Positions 8,935 to 17,530 of a DNA stretch of 64,000 nucleotides are shown here, in pieces (the first letter of the stretch is position 1; each line of letters opens with the position of its first letter). The notes beneath the pieces were generated by a model. It did no database searches and was not told the origin of the DNA. It saw only the letters and a list, made by a program, of their open reading frames with translations. Made by a program: the position numbers and the translations under genes. Source of the stretch: Nocardia nova SH22a (GTDB lineage Bacteria; Actinomycetota; Actinomycetes; Mycobacteriales; Mycobacteriaceae); contig NZ_CP006850.1 in the NCBI RefSeq assembly GCF_000523235.1, positions 992,001 through 1,056,000 on the forward strand, written 5' to 3'.

Positions 8935-9297
8935 TTGCGGAGCCGGATACGGAGTTGGACCACAGTCTTGTTCGGATCTCTCATCGGCTGTACCGATGGT
9001 CGGACCAGCGTCGGTCCCGCGGTCGCATTCGCTCTCGACAGCATCGCCGCCGACTGTCCCGAGACCCCTGCGGAACTCGACGACGCCGGTAAGGCGATGT
9101 CGCGCGATGTTCAGGACAAATCTGCCATCGCGCTGATGTCCGCATTCGAGGAACAGCGGATCGGCGGGACCTCGTCGGCGCCGGTGCCCATCGCCTCGGC
9201 GCGCAACTACGAGGGGGCGCCCTACGACCCGATTCGTGACGTCGCGGCCGGATGGTACGGCCGGAGCGTACCGGGCAATTGCGCTGCGCTGCCTTGA
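8935..9297 (+). pseudogene. Internally deleted copy of the upstream lipase
   Basis: This 120-codon frame is made from both ends of the preceding lipase. It begins MRSRIRSWTTVLFGS (lipase: MRSRIGSWTAVLFGT), then jumps after about 20 residues to a segment matching GIAADYPETRP (here SIAADCPETPA). It continues through sections equivalent to FDDQRIGSRAPSMPVLIS (here FEEQRIGGTSSAPVPIA) and DEGTPYPPVRAVAAAW, and ends with the identical tail NCAALP. The whole GYSQGG active-site region, roughly 250 residues, is missing, along with a proper signal-peptide core. The start is TTG at 8935 with AGGAAGGA upstream, as in the lipase. It cannot be a working lipase and looks like a tandem duplication that then suffered a large deletion. 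It may still be translated. Confidence 0.8.
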
Positions 9298-9396
9298 TTT
9301 CGCACACCACAGATTCCGATCCGGCGCACCGGACGGCGCGGTACGCCGCATCGGAATCGCCGAAGCCGGAGGTATCCGCTCCGGCCGCTGCAACCG

Positions 9397-10629
9397 ATGC
9401 CGGTGGCGCAATTCGCCCCGTACAGCACCACTGTATTGCGAGACGTGATGGCGATCTTCGAAGATTCTCGTGCGCGAGACCCCAAGCGGTATCTGTGGAT
9501 GCTGGGGCTGGTGGCGCCGGTCTGTGCGCTCTTCCCGGCACCGCTCGTTGCCCTCACGGGAATGCGGGTCTTCTGGTGGATCGGCCCGATCATCGTGTTC
9601 GTCGTGATCCCGCTGCTGGACTGGATGATCGGCGACGACGGGTCCAATCCGCACGACGAGGACTACGAGGCGCTGTCCAACGATCGCTACTACCGCTGGT
9701 GCACTTACCTTTTCCTGCCGATGCAGATGCTCGGCCTGCTGATCGGCTGCCGCCTGTGGTCCAGCGCGGAACTGTCGGTCGTCGACGCCGTGGGACTGAC
9801 CGTGACCCTGGGCGTGGTGTCGGGCATCGGCATCAACGCCGCCCACGAACTGGGCCATCGCGTCGAGCATCTGGAGCGGTGGTTGGCCAAGGTCGCGCTG
9901 GCGCAGTCGGGTTACGGGCACTTCTACGTCGAACACAACCGCGGTCACCACGCCCGCGTCGCGACGCCCGAGGACCCGGCCAGCGCCCGATTCGGCGAGT
10001 CGCTGTGGATGTTCCTGCCGCGCAGTGTGTTCGGCGGACTGCTCTCGGCGCGGGCATTGGAACGGGAGCGGTTGTCCCGCAAGGGTAAACGCTGGTTCAG
10101 CGCCGAGAACCAGTTGCTGCAGGCCTGGGCCATGTCCGTGGTGTTGTTCGCCGCGCTGATCGCACTGTTCGGCTCCCGCGTCATTCCCTATCTGGCGCTG
10201 CAGGCCGTCATCGGCGCGGTGCTGCTGGAATCGGTCAACTACGTCGAGCACTACGGTCTGCTGCGCGCCCGCCGCGCCGACGGCCGCTACGCCCGCTGTT
10301 CCCCGCGCGACAGCTGGAACAGCGACAGCCTGGTCACCAATGTCTTCCTGTTCCATCTGCAGCGGCACAGCGACCATCACGCGAATCCCGGACGCCGCTA
10401 CCAGACCCTGCGCAGTTGCGATCGGGCGCCGCAACTTCCACTCGGCTACGCGGCCATGATCCTGCTCGCCGCCGTACCGCCGCTGTGGCGCAAGGTGATG
10501 GATCATCGAGTGCTGACCCACTACGGCGGTGATCTCGCACTGGTCAACACCAAACCACGGCGTCGGTGCCCGCTGGTGCTGCCGCCGCGGGCGAATGTCC
10601 CGTCCGACGCGATGCCCCCGGAGACGTGA
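9397..10629 (+). CDS. alkB: Alkane 1-monooxygenase (AlkB-type non-haem di-iron integral membrane hydroxylase)
   Basis: A 410-residue integral membrane fatty-acid-desaturase-superfamily hydroxylase that would oxidise the terminal methyl of n-alkanes using rubredoxin as electron donor. The histidine boxes are present and ordered: NAAHELGH (about 147-154), EHNRGHH (about 179-185), NYVEHYG (about 282-288) and LQRHSDHH (about 321-328). Several hydrophobic segments surround them, such as FWWIGPIIVFVVIPLLD. The first ATG is 9397; a second in-frame ATG at 9448 would trim 17 residues and still leave a normal AlkB N-terminus (DPKRYLWMLGL), and neither has a strong ribosome site. No rubredoxin gene is adjacent, which is unusual for alkB loci, so it must use a donor encoded elsewhere. 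Confidence 0.85.
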   Translation: MPVAQFAPYSTTVLRDVMAIFEDSRARDPKRYLWMLGLVAPVCALFPAPLVALTGMRVFWWIGPIIVFVVIPLLDWMIGDDGSNPHDEDYEALSNDRYYRWCTYLFLPMQMLGLLIGCRLWSSAELSVVDAVGLTVTLGVVSGIGINAAHELGHRVEHLERWLAKVALAQSGYGHFYVEHNRGHHARVATPEDPASARFGESLWMFLPRSVFGGLLSARALERERLSRKGKRWFSAENQLLQAWAMSVVLFAALIALFGSRVIPYLALQAVIGAVLLESVNYVEHYGLLRARRADGRYARCSPRDSWNSDSLVTNVFLFHLQRHSDHHANPGRRYQTLRSCDRAPQLPLGYAAMILLAAVPPLWRKVMDHRVLTHYGGDLALVNTKPRRRCPLVLPPRANVPSDAMPPET

Positions 10630-10783
10630 ACCCGTGGATCGCCGAATCTCCGGATTCCCGACGCGGTGGGCCCCGAATGTCGGTGGTGGCCGCCCCGGAG
10701 CGGTTACGCTCGAAGTTCGGCAGGTATTTCGTTCTCGCGTAGCCCCACGAAATCCGAAGCCGTGCCGGGTCGACCGGCGCGCT

Positions 10784-10791
10784 GGGAGGAG
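10784..10791 (+). promoter_or_regulatory. Strong Shine-Dalgarno before a 26-codon leader gene
   Basis: GGGAGGAG sits nine bases before the ATG at 10801. The debranching enzyme that follows at 10878 has no such site of its own, so this element probably drives translation of both by coupling. The rest of 10630-10783, after alkB, shows no gene and no clear promoter. Confidence 0.5.
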
Positions 10792-10800
10792 CCGTCCGCA

Positions 10801-10881
10801 ATGGCGATGATCGAGCTGGCGACCAACGAGTTCCGAGCAGGCCGCGATGCGGCCCGCCGCCGGGGCGGTGATGCGCGATGA
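10801..10881 (+). CDS. Small 26-residue leader ORF, translationally coupled to the next gene
   Basis: A short frame from ATG 10801 encodes a 26-residue peptide starting MAMIELATNEF and ending in a basic tail (ARRRGGDAR). A strong GGGAGGAG precedes it. Its stop overlaps the start of the debranching-enzyme gene as ATGA (10878-10881). I do not recognise the peptide. Its main role may be to deliver ribosomes to the downstream start, which lacks a clear site of its own. Confidence 0.5.
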   Translation: MAMIELATNEFRAGRDAARRRGGDAR

Positions 10882-12986
10882 CCGGCCCGTCCCCACTGAA
10901 CGCCGGAGAACCGGCACTGCTGAACGGTTCGGTGACGCTGGTGGAGGGTAGTACCTTCTGCCTGTCCGACCGGGTCGGCGACGTCGAGTCCGGAACCTCC
11001 CAGGGCCTGTTCTATCGCGACGCCCGCGTCGTGTCGCGCTGGGAACTGCGGGTGGACGGTCAGCGCCTGGAACCGCTGTCGGTGCTGAGTCCGGAGGCGT
11101 TCACCGCGCGGTTCATCCTGCGGCGCCCGCCGCGGTCGGGTGCGGCCGATTCCAGTCTGCTGGTGGTGCGGGAACGGCTGGTCGCCGACGGTATGCGCGA
11201 GACGATCGTGCTGGAGAACCTCGGCCGCGAACCCACGGCCGTCGTTCTGGAGTTGCGCGCCGACGCCGATTTCGTGGACCTGTTCGCGGTCAAGGAGGGG
11301 CGGGCCGGGCACGGCCGCGCCGAAACCCTGGTGACCGACAACGAGCTGCTGCTCAACGATCGCTCCGATCGTGCTCGTGGCCTGGCGATTTCGTCCTCGG
11401 AGCTGCCGATGATCCTGCCCGGTTCGCTGACCTGGCGCATCGTGGTTCCGGCCACCGGCCGGTGGCAGACCGAGGTCCTGGCCCAGCCCACGGTCGCCAA
11501 TCAGCGGGTGAATGTCGCACTGCGGCCCGGCGAGCACTATCGCAGTAGCGAACCGGGTCGCAAGATGGCGGCCTGGCGCGATACCGCCACCAAACTCACC
11601 ACCGGTGATGCGCAGCTCACCGCGATTCTGCAGCGCACCGAGAGCGATCTGGGCGCCCTGCAGATCCGGGAGGAACGGCGGCACCGGACCTTCGTCGCCG
11701 CGGGCGCGCCCTGGTTCATGACGTTGTTCGGCCGCGACTCGCTGCTCACCGCCTGGATGGCGCTGCCGCTGGATTCCTCACTGGCGCTGGGAACCATGCA
11801 GCAGCTCGCGGAGATGCAGGGCCAGCAGGTCGACGCCCTCACCGAGGAGGAGCCCGGCCGGATCATGCACGAGATCCGGCGCGGTCCCTCCGGCGGCCTG
11901 GCGCTCGGTGGTGAGGTGTATTACGGAACCGTCGACGCCACACCGCTTTTCGTGATGTTGCTGGCCGAGACCAGGCGGTGGGGCGCCTCACCGGAGGCGG
12001 TGCAGACCTTGCTGCCCGCCGCGGACGCCGCCCTGGACTGGATATCGCATTTCGGTGATCGCGACGGTGACGGCTTCGTCGAATATCAGCGGGCCACCGA
12101 CCGCGGCCTGATCAATCAGGGCTGGAAGGACAGCTTCGACGGCATCAACGACGCCACCGGCCATCTGGCGCAGGCGCCCATCGCGCTGTGCGAGGTGCAG
12201 AGTTACGTCTACGCCGCCATGCTGGCCCGCGCCGAACTCGCCGAGGAATTCGGCCAGGCCCACAAGGCCGCCAAATGGCGCGACCGGGCCGCGGAACTGC
12301 GCACCAAATTCGCCGAGTCCTTCTGGATGCCCGAAAAGGGCTGGTACGCCATCGCATTGGACGGCCGTAAACAGCGTGTGGACGCGCTCACCAGCAATGT
12401 CGGCCACTGTATGTGGTCGGGAATCGTGCCGGACGAACATGCCGAACAGCTGATCCACCACCTGTCCACGGCGGAGATGGATTCCGGATTCGGTTTGCGC
12501 ACACTGTCTTCCGGAATGGGCGCGTTCAATCCGATGAGTTACCACAACGGTTCGGTGTGGCCGCACGACACCGCCATCGCGGTCGCGGGTCTGCTGCGCT
12601 ACCGCCACATCCCCGGCGCTGTCGATCTGGCCACCCGGCTGACCAACGGATTGCTCGATGCCGCAAGCGCTTTCGGCGGCCGACTGCCGGAGCTGTTCTG
12701 CGGCTTCCAGCGCACCCGCTTCTCCGCCCCGGTCCCGTACCCCACCTCCTGCTCACCCCAGGCGTGGGCGAGTGCGGCCCCGCTGCTGCTGGTCCGCTCC
12801 TTCCTCGGCCTGGACCCCGACGTCCCGCATCGCACGGTGACCGTTCTCCCGCACCTGCCCCGCAGGTGGGGCCGGGTGGAACTGACCGATCTGCGCCTGG
12901 GCGGCAACACGGTCGACATCGCGGTGGACGGCGACCACGTGGCCGCCACCAACCTCCCGGAGGACTGGCACCTGATCACCCACTGA
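10878..12986 (+). CDS. Glycogen debranching N-terminal domain / amylo-alpha-1,6-glucosidase family protein
   Basis: A 702-residue cytosolic protein with two parts. Residues about 15-230 form the beta-sandwich 'glycogen debranching N-terminal' domain, with the typical opening LLNGSVTLVEGSTFCLSDRVGD and the GLFYRDARVVSRW motif. Residues about 280-690 form an (alpha/alpha)6 barrel with GAPWFMTLFGRDSLLTAW, GRIMHEIR, the DGDGFVEY motif, GWKDSFDGI, and NPMSYHNGSVWPHDTAI. This is the common architecture of bacterial GH133-like or related proteins that act on alpha-1,6 linkages or a glycoside. The exact substrate is unknown and these genes often lie away from glycogen operons, as here. Start is by ATGA overlap with the 26-codon leader. 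Confidence 0.8.
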   Translation: MTGPSPLNAGEPALLNGSVTLVEGSTFCLSDRVGDVESGTSQGLFYRDARVVSRWELRVDGQRLEPLSVLSPEAFTARFILRRPPRSGAADSSLLVVRERLVADGMRETIVLENLGREPTAVVLELRADADFVDLFAVKEGRAGHGRAETLVTDNELLLNDRSDRARGLAISSSELPMILPGSLTWRIVVPATGRWQTEVLAQPTVANQRVNVALRPGEHYRSSEPGRKMAAWRDTATKLTTGDAQLTAILQRTESDLGALQIREERRHRTFVAAGAPWFMTLFGRDSLLTAWMALPLDSSLALGTMQQLAEMQGQQVDALTEEEPGRIMHEIRRGPSGGLALGGEVYYGTVDATPLFVMLLAETRRWGASPEAVQTLLPAADAALDWISHFGDRDGDGFVEYQRATDRGLINQGWKDSFDGINDATGHLAQAPIALCEVQSYVYAAMLARAELAEEFGQAHKAAKWRDRAAELRTKFAESFWMPEKGWYAIALDGRKQRVDALTSNVGHCMWSGIVPDEHAEQLIHHLSTAEMDSGFGLRTLSSGMGAFNPMSYHNGSVWPHDTAIAVAGLLRYRHIPGAVDLATRLTNGLLDAASAFGGRLPELFCGFQRTRFSAPVPYPTSCSPQAWASAAPLLLVRSFLGLDPDVPHRTVTVLPHLPRRWGRVELTDLRLGGNTVDIAVDGDHVAATNLPEDWHLITH

Positions 12987-12995
12987 GAACGCCCC

Positions 12996-13031
12996 GGCGG
13001 CGAACGGCCGATATGTTCGGGCCGTTGCCGC
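12996..13031. terminator. Possible hairpin between convergent genes
   Basis: An imperfect inverted repeat (GGCGAACGGCC / GGCCGTTGCC, one bulge) lies between the convergent debranching-enzyme and M13 peptidase genes. It may terminate both, but the stem is imperfect. Confidence 0.35.
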
Positions 13032-13042
13032 GGGACGGATAC

Positions 13043-15085
13043 CTACAGGCTCACGCGCTGGTCCTCGGGCAGGAACAGCTTGTCGCCCTCCTTGACCCCG
13101 AAGGTCGCGTAGAACTCCGGCAGATTGCGGACCACCTGGTTGCAGCGGAATTCGCTGGGGGAGTGCGGATCGGTGGCGATCTGCTGTTCGAGCGATTTCG
13201 GGTCCTGCTTCTCCCGCCAGTTGCGGCCCCAGGACTGGAACATCGGTGTGTAGTCGGGATTGGCGCGCCCGTTCTTGCCCTCCTCGATGCGGAAGGCGGC
13301 CAGCGAGATCATCAGTCCGCGCAGATCGGCCAGGTTCTCGCCGACGGTCAGTTCGCCGTTGACGTGTTCGTTCGGCGGCAGGCCCTCGGGGACGAGAACG
13401 TTGTACTGGTCGATGAGCTGTTTGGTCTTGGCCTGGAACGCCGCCTGGTCCTGGGGGGTCCACCAGTCCTTGCGGTTGCCTTCGCCGTCGTACTTCGAGC
13501 CCTGATCATCGAAGCCGTGCCCGATCTCGTGTCCGATGACCGCGCCGATCGCGCCGTAGTTCACCGCGGGCTGGGCGTTCTGATCGAAGAACGGAGCCTG
13601 CAGGATCGCCGCCGGGAAATTGATCGAGTTGGAGGTGGGCTGGTAGTAGGCGTTGACGGTCTGTGGTGACATGGCCCATTCGGATTTGTCGACCGGCTTG
13701 CCGAGTTTGTCCATCGACCGCTTGCTCTCGAACGCCTCGATCGCGAGCAGGGATTCGACCAGTTTGCCGCGGGTCACCTTCAACTTCGAATAATCGATCC
13801 ACTTGTCCGGGTAACCGATCTTCGAGGTGATCTTGTCCAGCTTGGCGATCGATGCCTCGCGGGTCTGGGGTGACATCCACGACGAGTTGCGGAAGTTCTC
13901 GCGGTAGGCCGCCATCAGATTGCCGACCAGCTCCTCGGCTCGCTTCTTGGCCTGCGGTGGAAAGTATTTCGCCACATACAGCTTGCCCAGCTGCTCGCCG
14001 AGGCTGGCGTCGACCACCCCGACCGCCGACTTCCACAGTTCGGGACGCTGCTGAATCCCGCTGGTGGCCTTGAGGTAATCGAAATTGGCGTCCGAGAGCG
14101 CCTTGTTCATGTACTTCGCGTATTTGCGAAGCAGGCCGAGCTTCAACCACTCTCGCCAGGTGTTGATGTCCACCTCACCCCACAGTTGCCCCGCGGTGGT
14201 GAGGTAGGAGGGTTCGCTGACCACGATCTTGGCGAACAGTTCCTTGGGTCGTTCGGTGCTGCCGGCCAGCCACGGATCCCAGTCGAAACCCGGCGCCGAT
14301 TTCTTGATGCCGTCCCAGGGCATCAGGTTGTAGGTGGCGTCCGCGTCGCGGGTCCGGACGTTGTCCCAGAATCCGTCGGAGATCCGCTTCTCCAGGTCGA
14401 GGGTGCGCTCGGCGGCGCCGTCCGGATCGGGCAGGCCGCCGCCGGCCGCCAGTTTGTGCAGCAGGGTCTGGTAGGCGGCGAGGCGCTCCGCGAATTCGGG
14501 CTTGCGGTAGTACTGCTCGCTCATGCCCAGGCCCGACTGATCGATCTCCGGGAGGTAGGCGTTGGAATCGTCGCGGTCGATGCCGAGACTCAGCCCGATC
14601 AGCCCGCCCAGCGGCAGCCCGCCCATGACCTTCGCGAGATCGGCCTTGGTCGCCGCGCCGTCGATCCGCTCGAACAGCGGTTGCAGCGGGGTGACGCCCA
14701 GCTTCTCGAGGGTGGCCTCGTCCATCCGCGCGTCGTAGAGGTCGCGGATCTGCTGTCCCTCGGAGCCGTCCTCCGGATTGTGGATGTCGTCGATGACCTC
14801 GCGCAGCTGCCCCTCGATCCGGTCGGACACCTCGGTGAAGGTGCCGAAGGAGGTCTTGTCCGGCGGTAGCTGATAGGTCCGCAGCCAGGTGCCGTTGATA
14901 TTGCGGTACAGGTCGTCCTGCGGGCGTATCGCATTGTCCGCACCGGACAGATCCGGCCCGGTGAGCGGTTTCGGTTTCGCGTCGTCACTGTTGCAGGCCG
15001 CCAGTGCGGCGGCCACCGGCACCGCACCGAGCGCGATCAGGAACGAGCGGCGACCCAACTGGAGGTCGCGACCGGACGATGTCAC
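13043..15085 (-). CDS. M13 family zinc metallopeptidase (PepO/neprilysin type), Tat lipoprotein
   Basis: A 680-residue exported peptidase. The zinc site HEIGH (near residue 518) in GHEIGHGFDDQGSKYDG and the third-ligand motif ENLADLRG (near residue 583) define M13. The NAYYQPTSNSINFPAAIL segment is the conserved substrate-binding NAY(Y/F) region, and the C-terminal RCNQVVRNLPEFYATFGV is also standard. The N-terminus has RRSFLIAL, a twin-arginine-like motif, then a hydrophobic run and the lipobox LAAC, so it is probably a Tat-exported lipoprotein at the outer face of the membrane. I chose GTG at 15085 because GGAGAGGA lies seven bases upstream; a longer frame to 15136 has no ribosome site. M. 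tuberculosis Zmp1 is a relative, but it lacks this signal. Confidence 0.87.
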   Translation of the reverse strand: MTSSGRDLQLGRRSFLIALGAVPVAAALAACNSDDAKPKPLTGPDLSGADNAIRPQDDLYRNINGTWLRTYQLPPDKTSFGTFTEVSDRIEGQLREVIDDIHNPEDGSEGQQIRDLYDARMDEATLEKLGVTPLQPLFERIDGAATKADLAKVMGGLPLGGLIGLSLGIDRDDSNAYLPEIDQSGLGMSEQYYRKPEFAERLAAYQTLLHKLAAGGGLPDPDGAAERTLDLEKRISDGFWDNVRTRDADATYNLMPWDGIKKSAPGFDWDPWLAGSTERPKELFAKIVVSEPSYLTTAGQLWGEVDINTWREWLKLGLLRKYAKYMNKALSDANFDYLKATSGIQQRPELWKSAVGVVDASLGEQLGKLYVAKYFPPQAKKRAEELVGNLMAAYRENFRNSSWMSPQTREASIAKLDKITSKIGYPDKWIDYSKLKVTRGKLVESLLAIEAFESKRSMDKLGKPVDKSEWAMSPQTVNAYYQPTSNSINFPAAILQAPFFDQNAQPAVNYGAIGAVIGHEIGHGFDDQGSKYDGEGNRKDWWTPQDQAAFQAKTKQLIDQYNVLVPEGLPPNEHVNGELTVGENLADLRGLMISLAAFRIEEGKNGRANPDYTPMFQSWGRNWREKQDPKSLEQQIATDPHSPSEFRCNQVVRNLPEFYATFGVKEGDKLFLPEDQRVSL

Positions 15086-15250
15086 AGATAATCCTCTCCC
15101 CGACGGCTCATGCACCCGCGATACCGGCGGCATCACGCGGCCCCGCCAGCGGACGGGGCCGATTGCGTCGGTGAGAGGCTAACCGAACCCGCTGAAGATC
15201 GGCTGAGTCCGAATTGTTCGCTGTGGCAAGTTCGCCCTTCGCACCCTGAT

Positions 15251-15279
15251 TTGGGCCCGACCTGCGGCTTGGCTACACT
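15251..15279 (+). promoter_or_regulatory. Promoter of rplN operon
   Basis: TTGGGC and TACACT are separated by 17 bases in the 365-base gap between the divergent M13 peptidase and rplN. The sequence after the -10, CGGGTTGCC, recurs at the same place in the rpsH promoter. The remaining leader (about 165 bases) contains one hairpin (15292-15310) and no gene. Confidence 0.6.
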
Positions 15280-15291
15280 TGTCGGGTTGCC

Positions 15292-15310
15292 TGCGGGTGT
15301 TGTGCCCGCA
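15292..15310 (+). other. Leader hairpin in the rplN 5' UTR
   Basis: TGCGGG and CCCGCA pair perfectly around a seven-base loop, starting 13 bases after the -10 hexamer. An analogous hairpin lies at the same place in the rpsH leader. The role is unknown: it could protect the 5' end or be a control element for ribosomal-protein feedback. Confidence 0.4.
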
Positions 15311-15450
15311 CTTCGGCCGCGAACCCACAGTGGTTGATCTTCCCAGGTCATGTATAGCCGCTGGCAGGCGTGCGTTTTGAAGGGCAACTGACCATGCCCG
15401 TCGGGTCGGCAATCCGGCGTGCATTACGTCCAGGTCTAGGAGGAGCTGAA

Positions 15451-15819
15451 GTGATTCAGCAGGAGTCGCGGCTGCGCGTCGCCGACAACACGGGTGCCAA
15501 GGAGATTCTGTGCATCCGCGTGCTCGGCGGTTCGTCGCGCCGCTATGCCGGTATCGGCGATGTCATCGTCGCCACCGTCAAGGACGCGATCCCCGGCGGC
15601 AACGTCAAGAAGGGTGATGTCGTCAAGGCGGTCGTCGTGCGCACCGTCAAGGAGCGTCGTCGTCCGGACGGTTCGTACATCAAGTTCGACGAGAACGCCG
15701 CGGTGCTGATCAAGCCGGACAACGATCCGCGCGGCACCCGCATCTTCGGCCCCGTCGGCCGTGAGCTGCGTGACAAGCGTTTCATGAAGATCGTTTCGCT
15801 GGCCCCGGAGGTGCTCTGA
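15451..15819 (+). CDS. rplN: 50S ribosomal protein L14
   Basis: A 122-residue protein, the standard length of uL14, binding 23S rRNA next to L19 on the subunit interface. It begins [18 protein letters not shown] and contains the family signature around [21 protein letters not shown]. The start is GTG 15451 with AGGAGG eight bases upstream. It is the first gene of an independent operon here; the S10-operon genes that precede rplN in many bacteria are not adjacent, as is also the case in mycobacteria, where other genes separate rpsQ from rplN. Confidence 0.97.
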   Translation: MIQQESRLRVADNTGAKEILCIRVLGGSSRRYAGIGDVIVATVKDAIPGGNVKKGDVVKAVVVRTVKERRRPDGSYIKFDENAAVLIKPDNDPRGTRIFGPVGRELRDKRFMKIVSLAPEVL

Positions 15820-15820
15820 C

Positions 15821-16135
15821 ATGAAGGTGCACAAGGGCGACACCGTGATCGTCGTCTCGGGTAAGGACAAGGGCGCCAAGGGCAAGGTCATCCAGGCCTA
15901 CCCGGCGACCGAGAAGGTCCTGGTCGAGGGCGTGAACCGGATCAAGAAGCACATCGCGAACTCCGCGAACCAGCGCGGCGCCAGCTCCGGCGGCATCGTG
16001 ACCCAGGAAGCGCCCATCCACGTCTCGAACGTGATGGTTGTCGATTCCGACGGCAAGCCGACCCGGGTGGGTTACCGCACCGACGAGAACGGCAAGCGGG
16101 TGCGCATCTCCCGTCGCAACGGGAAGGACATCTGA
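15821..16135 (+). CDS. rplX: 50S ribosomal protein L24
   Basis: A 104-residue uL24 with the KOW motif near the N-terminus ([21 protein letters not shown]). It is one of the assembly-initiating large-subunit proteins. The ATG follows the rplN stop after a single base, so translation is coupled. Confidence 0.97.
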   Translation: MKVHKGDTVIVVSGKDKGAKGKVIQAYPATEKVLVEGVNRIKKHIANSANQRGASSGGIVTQEAPIHVSNVMVVDSDGKPTRVGYRTDENGKRVRISRRNGKDI

Positions 16136-16137
16136 GC

Positions 16138-16701
16138 ATGACCACCGCAGAGAACATTCAGCCTCGCCTCAAGCTCCGCTACCGCGCGGAGATCAAGGAC
16201 GCGCTGAACAGCGAGTTCGACTACGCCAACGTGATGCAGATCCCGGGCGTGGTGAAGGTCGTCGTCAACATGGGTGTCGGTGACGCCGCCCGCGACGCCA
16301 AGCTGATCAACGGCGCCGTCAACGACCTGGCCCTGATCACCGGCCAGAAGCCGGAGATCCGTAAGGCTCGTAAGTCCATCGCGCAGTTCAAGCTGCGTGA
16401 GGGTATGCCGATCGGTGCGCGTGTCACCCTGCGTGGCGACCGCATGTGGGAGTTCCTGGACCGTCTGGTGTCCATCGCGCTGCCGCGTATCCGCGACTTC
16501 CGCGGTCTGTCGCCGAAGCAGTTCGACGGCAACGGCAACTACACGTTCGGCCTCAGCGAGCAGTCGATGTTCCACGAGATCGACGTGGACTCCATCGACC
16601 GCCCGCGCGGTATGGACATCACCGTCGTGACCACGGCGACCAACGATGAGGAGGGCCGCGCCCTGCTCAAGCACCTCGGCTTCCCGTTCAAGGAGAACTG
16701 A
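16138..16701 (+). CDS. rplE: 50S ribosomal protein L5
   Basis: A 187-residue uL5, which binds 5S rRNA in the central protuberance. Typical segments are [37 protein letters not shown] and [19 protein letters not shown]. It lies two bases after rplX and shortly before rpsZ in the same operon. Confidence 0.97.
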   Translation: MTTAENIQPRLKLRYRAEIKDALNSEFDYANVMQIPGVVKVVVNMGVGDAARDAKLINGAVNDLALITGQKPEIRKARKSIAQFKLREGMPIGARVTLRGDRMWEFLDRLVSIALPRIRDFRGLSPKQFDGNGNYTFGLSEQSMFHEIDVDSIDRPRGMDITVVTTATNDEEGRALLKHLGFPFKEN

Positions 16702-16705
16702 GCAC

Positions 16706-16891
16706 ATGGCTAAGAAAGCTCTCGTCAACAAAGCCGCCGCGAAGCCGAAGTTCGCCGTTCGTGGCTACACCCGCTGCCAGCGCTGCGGCCGCCCCCGCGC
16801 GGTCTACCGCAAGTTCGGCCTGTGCCGCGTCTGCGTCCGCGAGATGGCGCACCGCGGTGAGCTGCCGGGCGTGCACAAGAGCTCCTGGTGA
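16706..16891 (+). CDS. rpsZ: 30S ribosomal protein S14, type Z (zinc-binding)
   Basis: A 61-residue short S14 that keeps the zinc ribbon CQRC...CRVC, with 12 residues between the two pairs. It is the C+ form used when zinc is plentiful; many actinomycetes have a zinc-free longer paralogue elsewhere. It is the last gene of this block: a strong terminator follows, and rpsH, its normal neighbour, is found only about 8.6 kb downstream. Confidence 0.96.
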   Translation: MAKKALVNKAAAKPKFAVRGYTRCQRCGRPRAVYRKFGLCRVCVREMAHRGELPGVHKSSW

Positions 16892-16940
16892 GCCCGCGCT
16901 GCTGAGGCAGCGCATGCGCTGAGCGCGACAATCGAATCTG

Positions 16941-16976
16941 GAAAGGGTACGGACTCGGGAGAGTCCGTACCCTTTC
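16941..16976 (+). terminator. Strong intrinsic terminator after rpsZ
   Basis: A perfect 16-bp stem (GAAAGGGTACGGACTC / GAGTCCGTACCCTTTC) with a GGGA loop is followed by TT. It lies 50 bases after rpsZ. A closely similar hairpin recurs after the next gene at 17493-17520. Confidence 0.85.
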
Positions 16977-17116
16977 TTGCGTCGAGCGGGCGGGACCTCC
17001 TCGTCTGTCGGCGAAGCGGTTCGGCGGCGAAGGTCGCCCATTCCCAGGTCTGGCTGCACCCGCATCGGACCGATAGCGTTCGGTGCAGTGAGTCGGGATA
17101 TACCGAAAGGTAAGCA

Positions 17117-17440
17117 ATGCTTCGTAATTCCCTCGTCAAAGCTCTCATCGTCACCGCGCTGCCACTGACCGCGACGGTCGTGGCCGCGGGTGGGGCTTCC
17201 GCTGCCACTGCGCCGCACATCGCGCCCGTTTCCGGCGGAATTGCGCTGCAGCCCGAAGACGTCACCACCAATCCTCAGGCGCAATACCCGGATCCGGTGC
17301 TGAACGGCGCGGCGCTCGGTGCGGGCATCGGTTCGGCCGTGGGCTCCGCCACCGGATCGGGCGGCCCGATTCTCGGTGGGCTGATCGGCGCGCTGGTGGG
17401 TGCTGTGAATCCGGATACGGTTCCGCAGGTTCTGCCCTGA
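17117..17440 (+). CDS. Small secreted glycine-zipper protein of unknown function
   Basis: A 107-residue protein. Residues 1-30 are a Sec signal peptide (MLRNSLVKALIVTALPLTAT...ASAATA). A segment near residues 65-95 has the small-xxx-small spacing of a glycine zipper (GAALGAGIGSAVGSATGSGG then ILGGLIGALVGAV), which may insert in or pack against membrane. The tail ends NPDTVPQVLP. GAAAGG precedes the ATG. It sits alone between two near-identical terminators, so it is a monocistronic unit. Similar short glycine-zipper exported proteins are common in Nocardia-like genomes, but no function is established. There are no cysteines. Confidence 0.7.
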   Translation: MLRNSLVKALIVTALPLTATVVAAGGASAATAPHIAPVSGGIALQPEDVTTNPQAQYPDPVLNGAALGAGIGSAVGSATGSGGPILGGLIGALVGAVNPDTVPQVLP

Positions 17441-17492
17441 CCGAGACGGGCATTCCCGTCGCGGGTCGGTTGGACACCACCGTGTTGGAGTG

Positions 17493-17520
17493 AGGGTACG
17501 GACTGCCGAGTCCGTGCCCT
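17493..17520 (+). terminator. Intrinsic terminator, near-copy of the rpsZ terminator
   Basis: AGGGTACGGACT and AGTCCGTGCCCT form a 12-bp stem with one G-T pair and a GCCG loop, followed by the T-rich TTCTTTCTT. Its stem is almost the same sequence as the terminator at 16941-16976. Confidence 0.8.
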
Positions 17521-17530
17521 TTCTTTCTTC

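Noticed and set aside
9397..10629. Fatty-acid desaturase instead of AlkB
   Set aside because: The His-box spacing and the NYVEHYG and LQRHSDHHANP motifs are those of alkane hydroxylases.
16892..17116. A further gene or an RNA between rpsZ and the glycine-zipper gene
   Set aside because: Only the terminator and a short leader with a possible 7-bp inverted repeat are seen; no frame with coding character.
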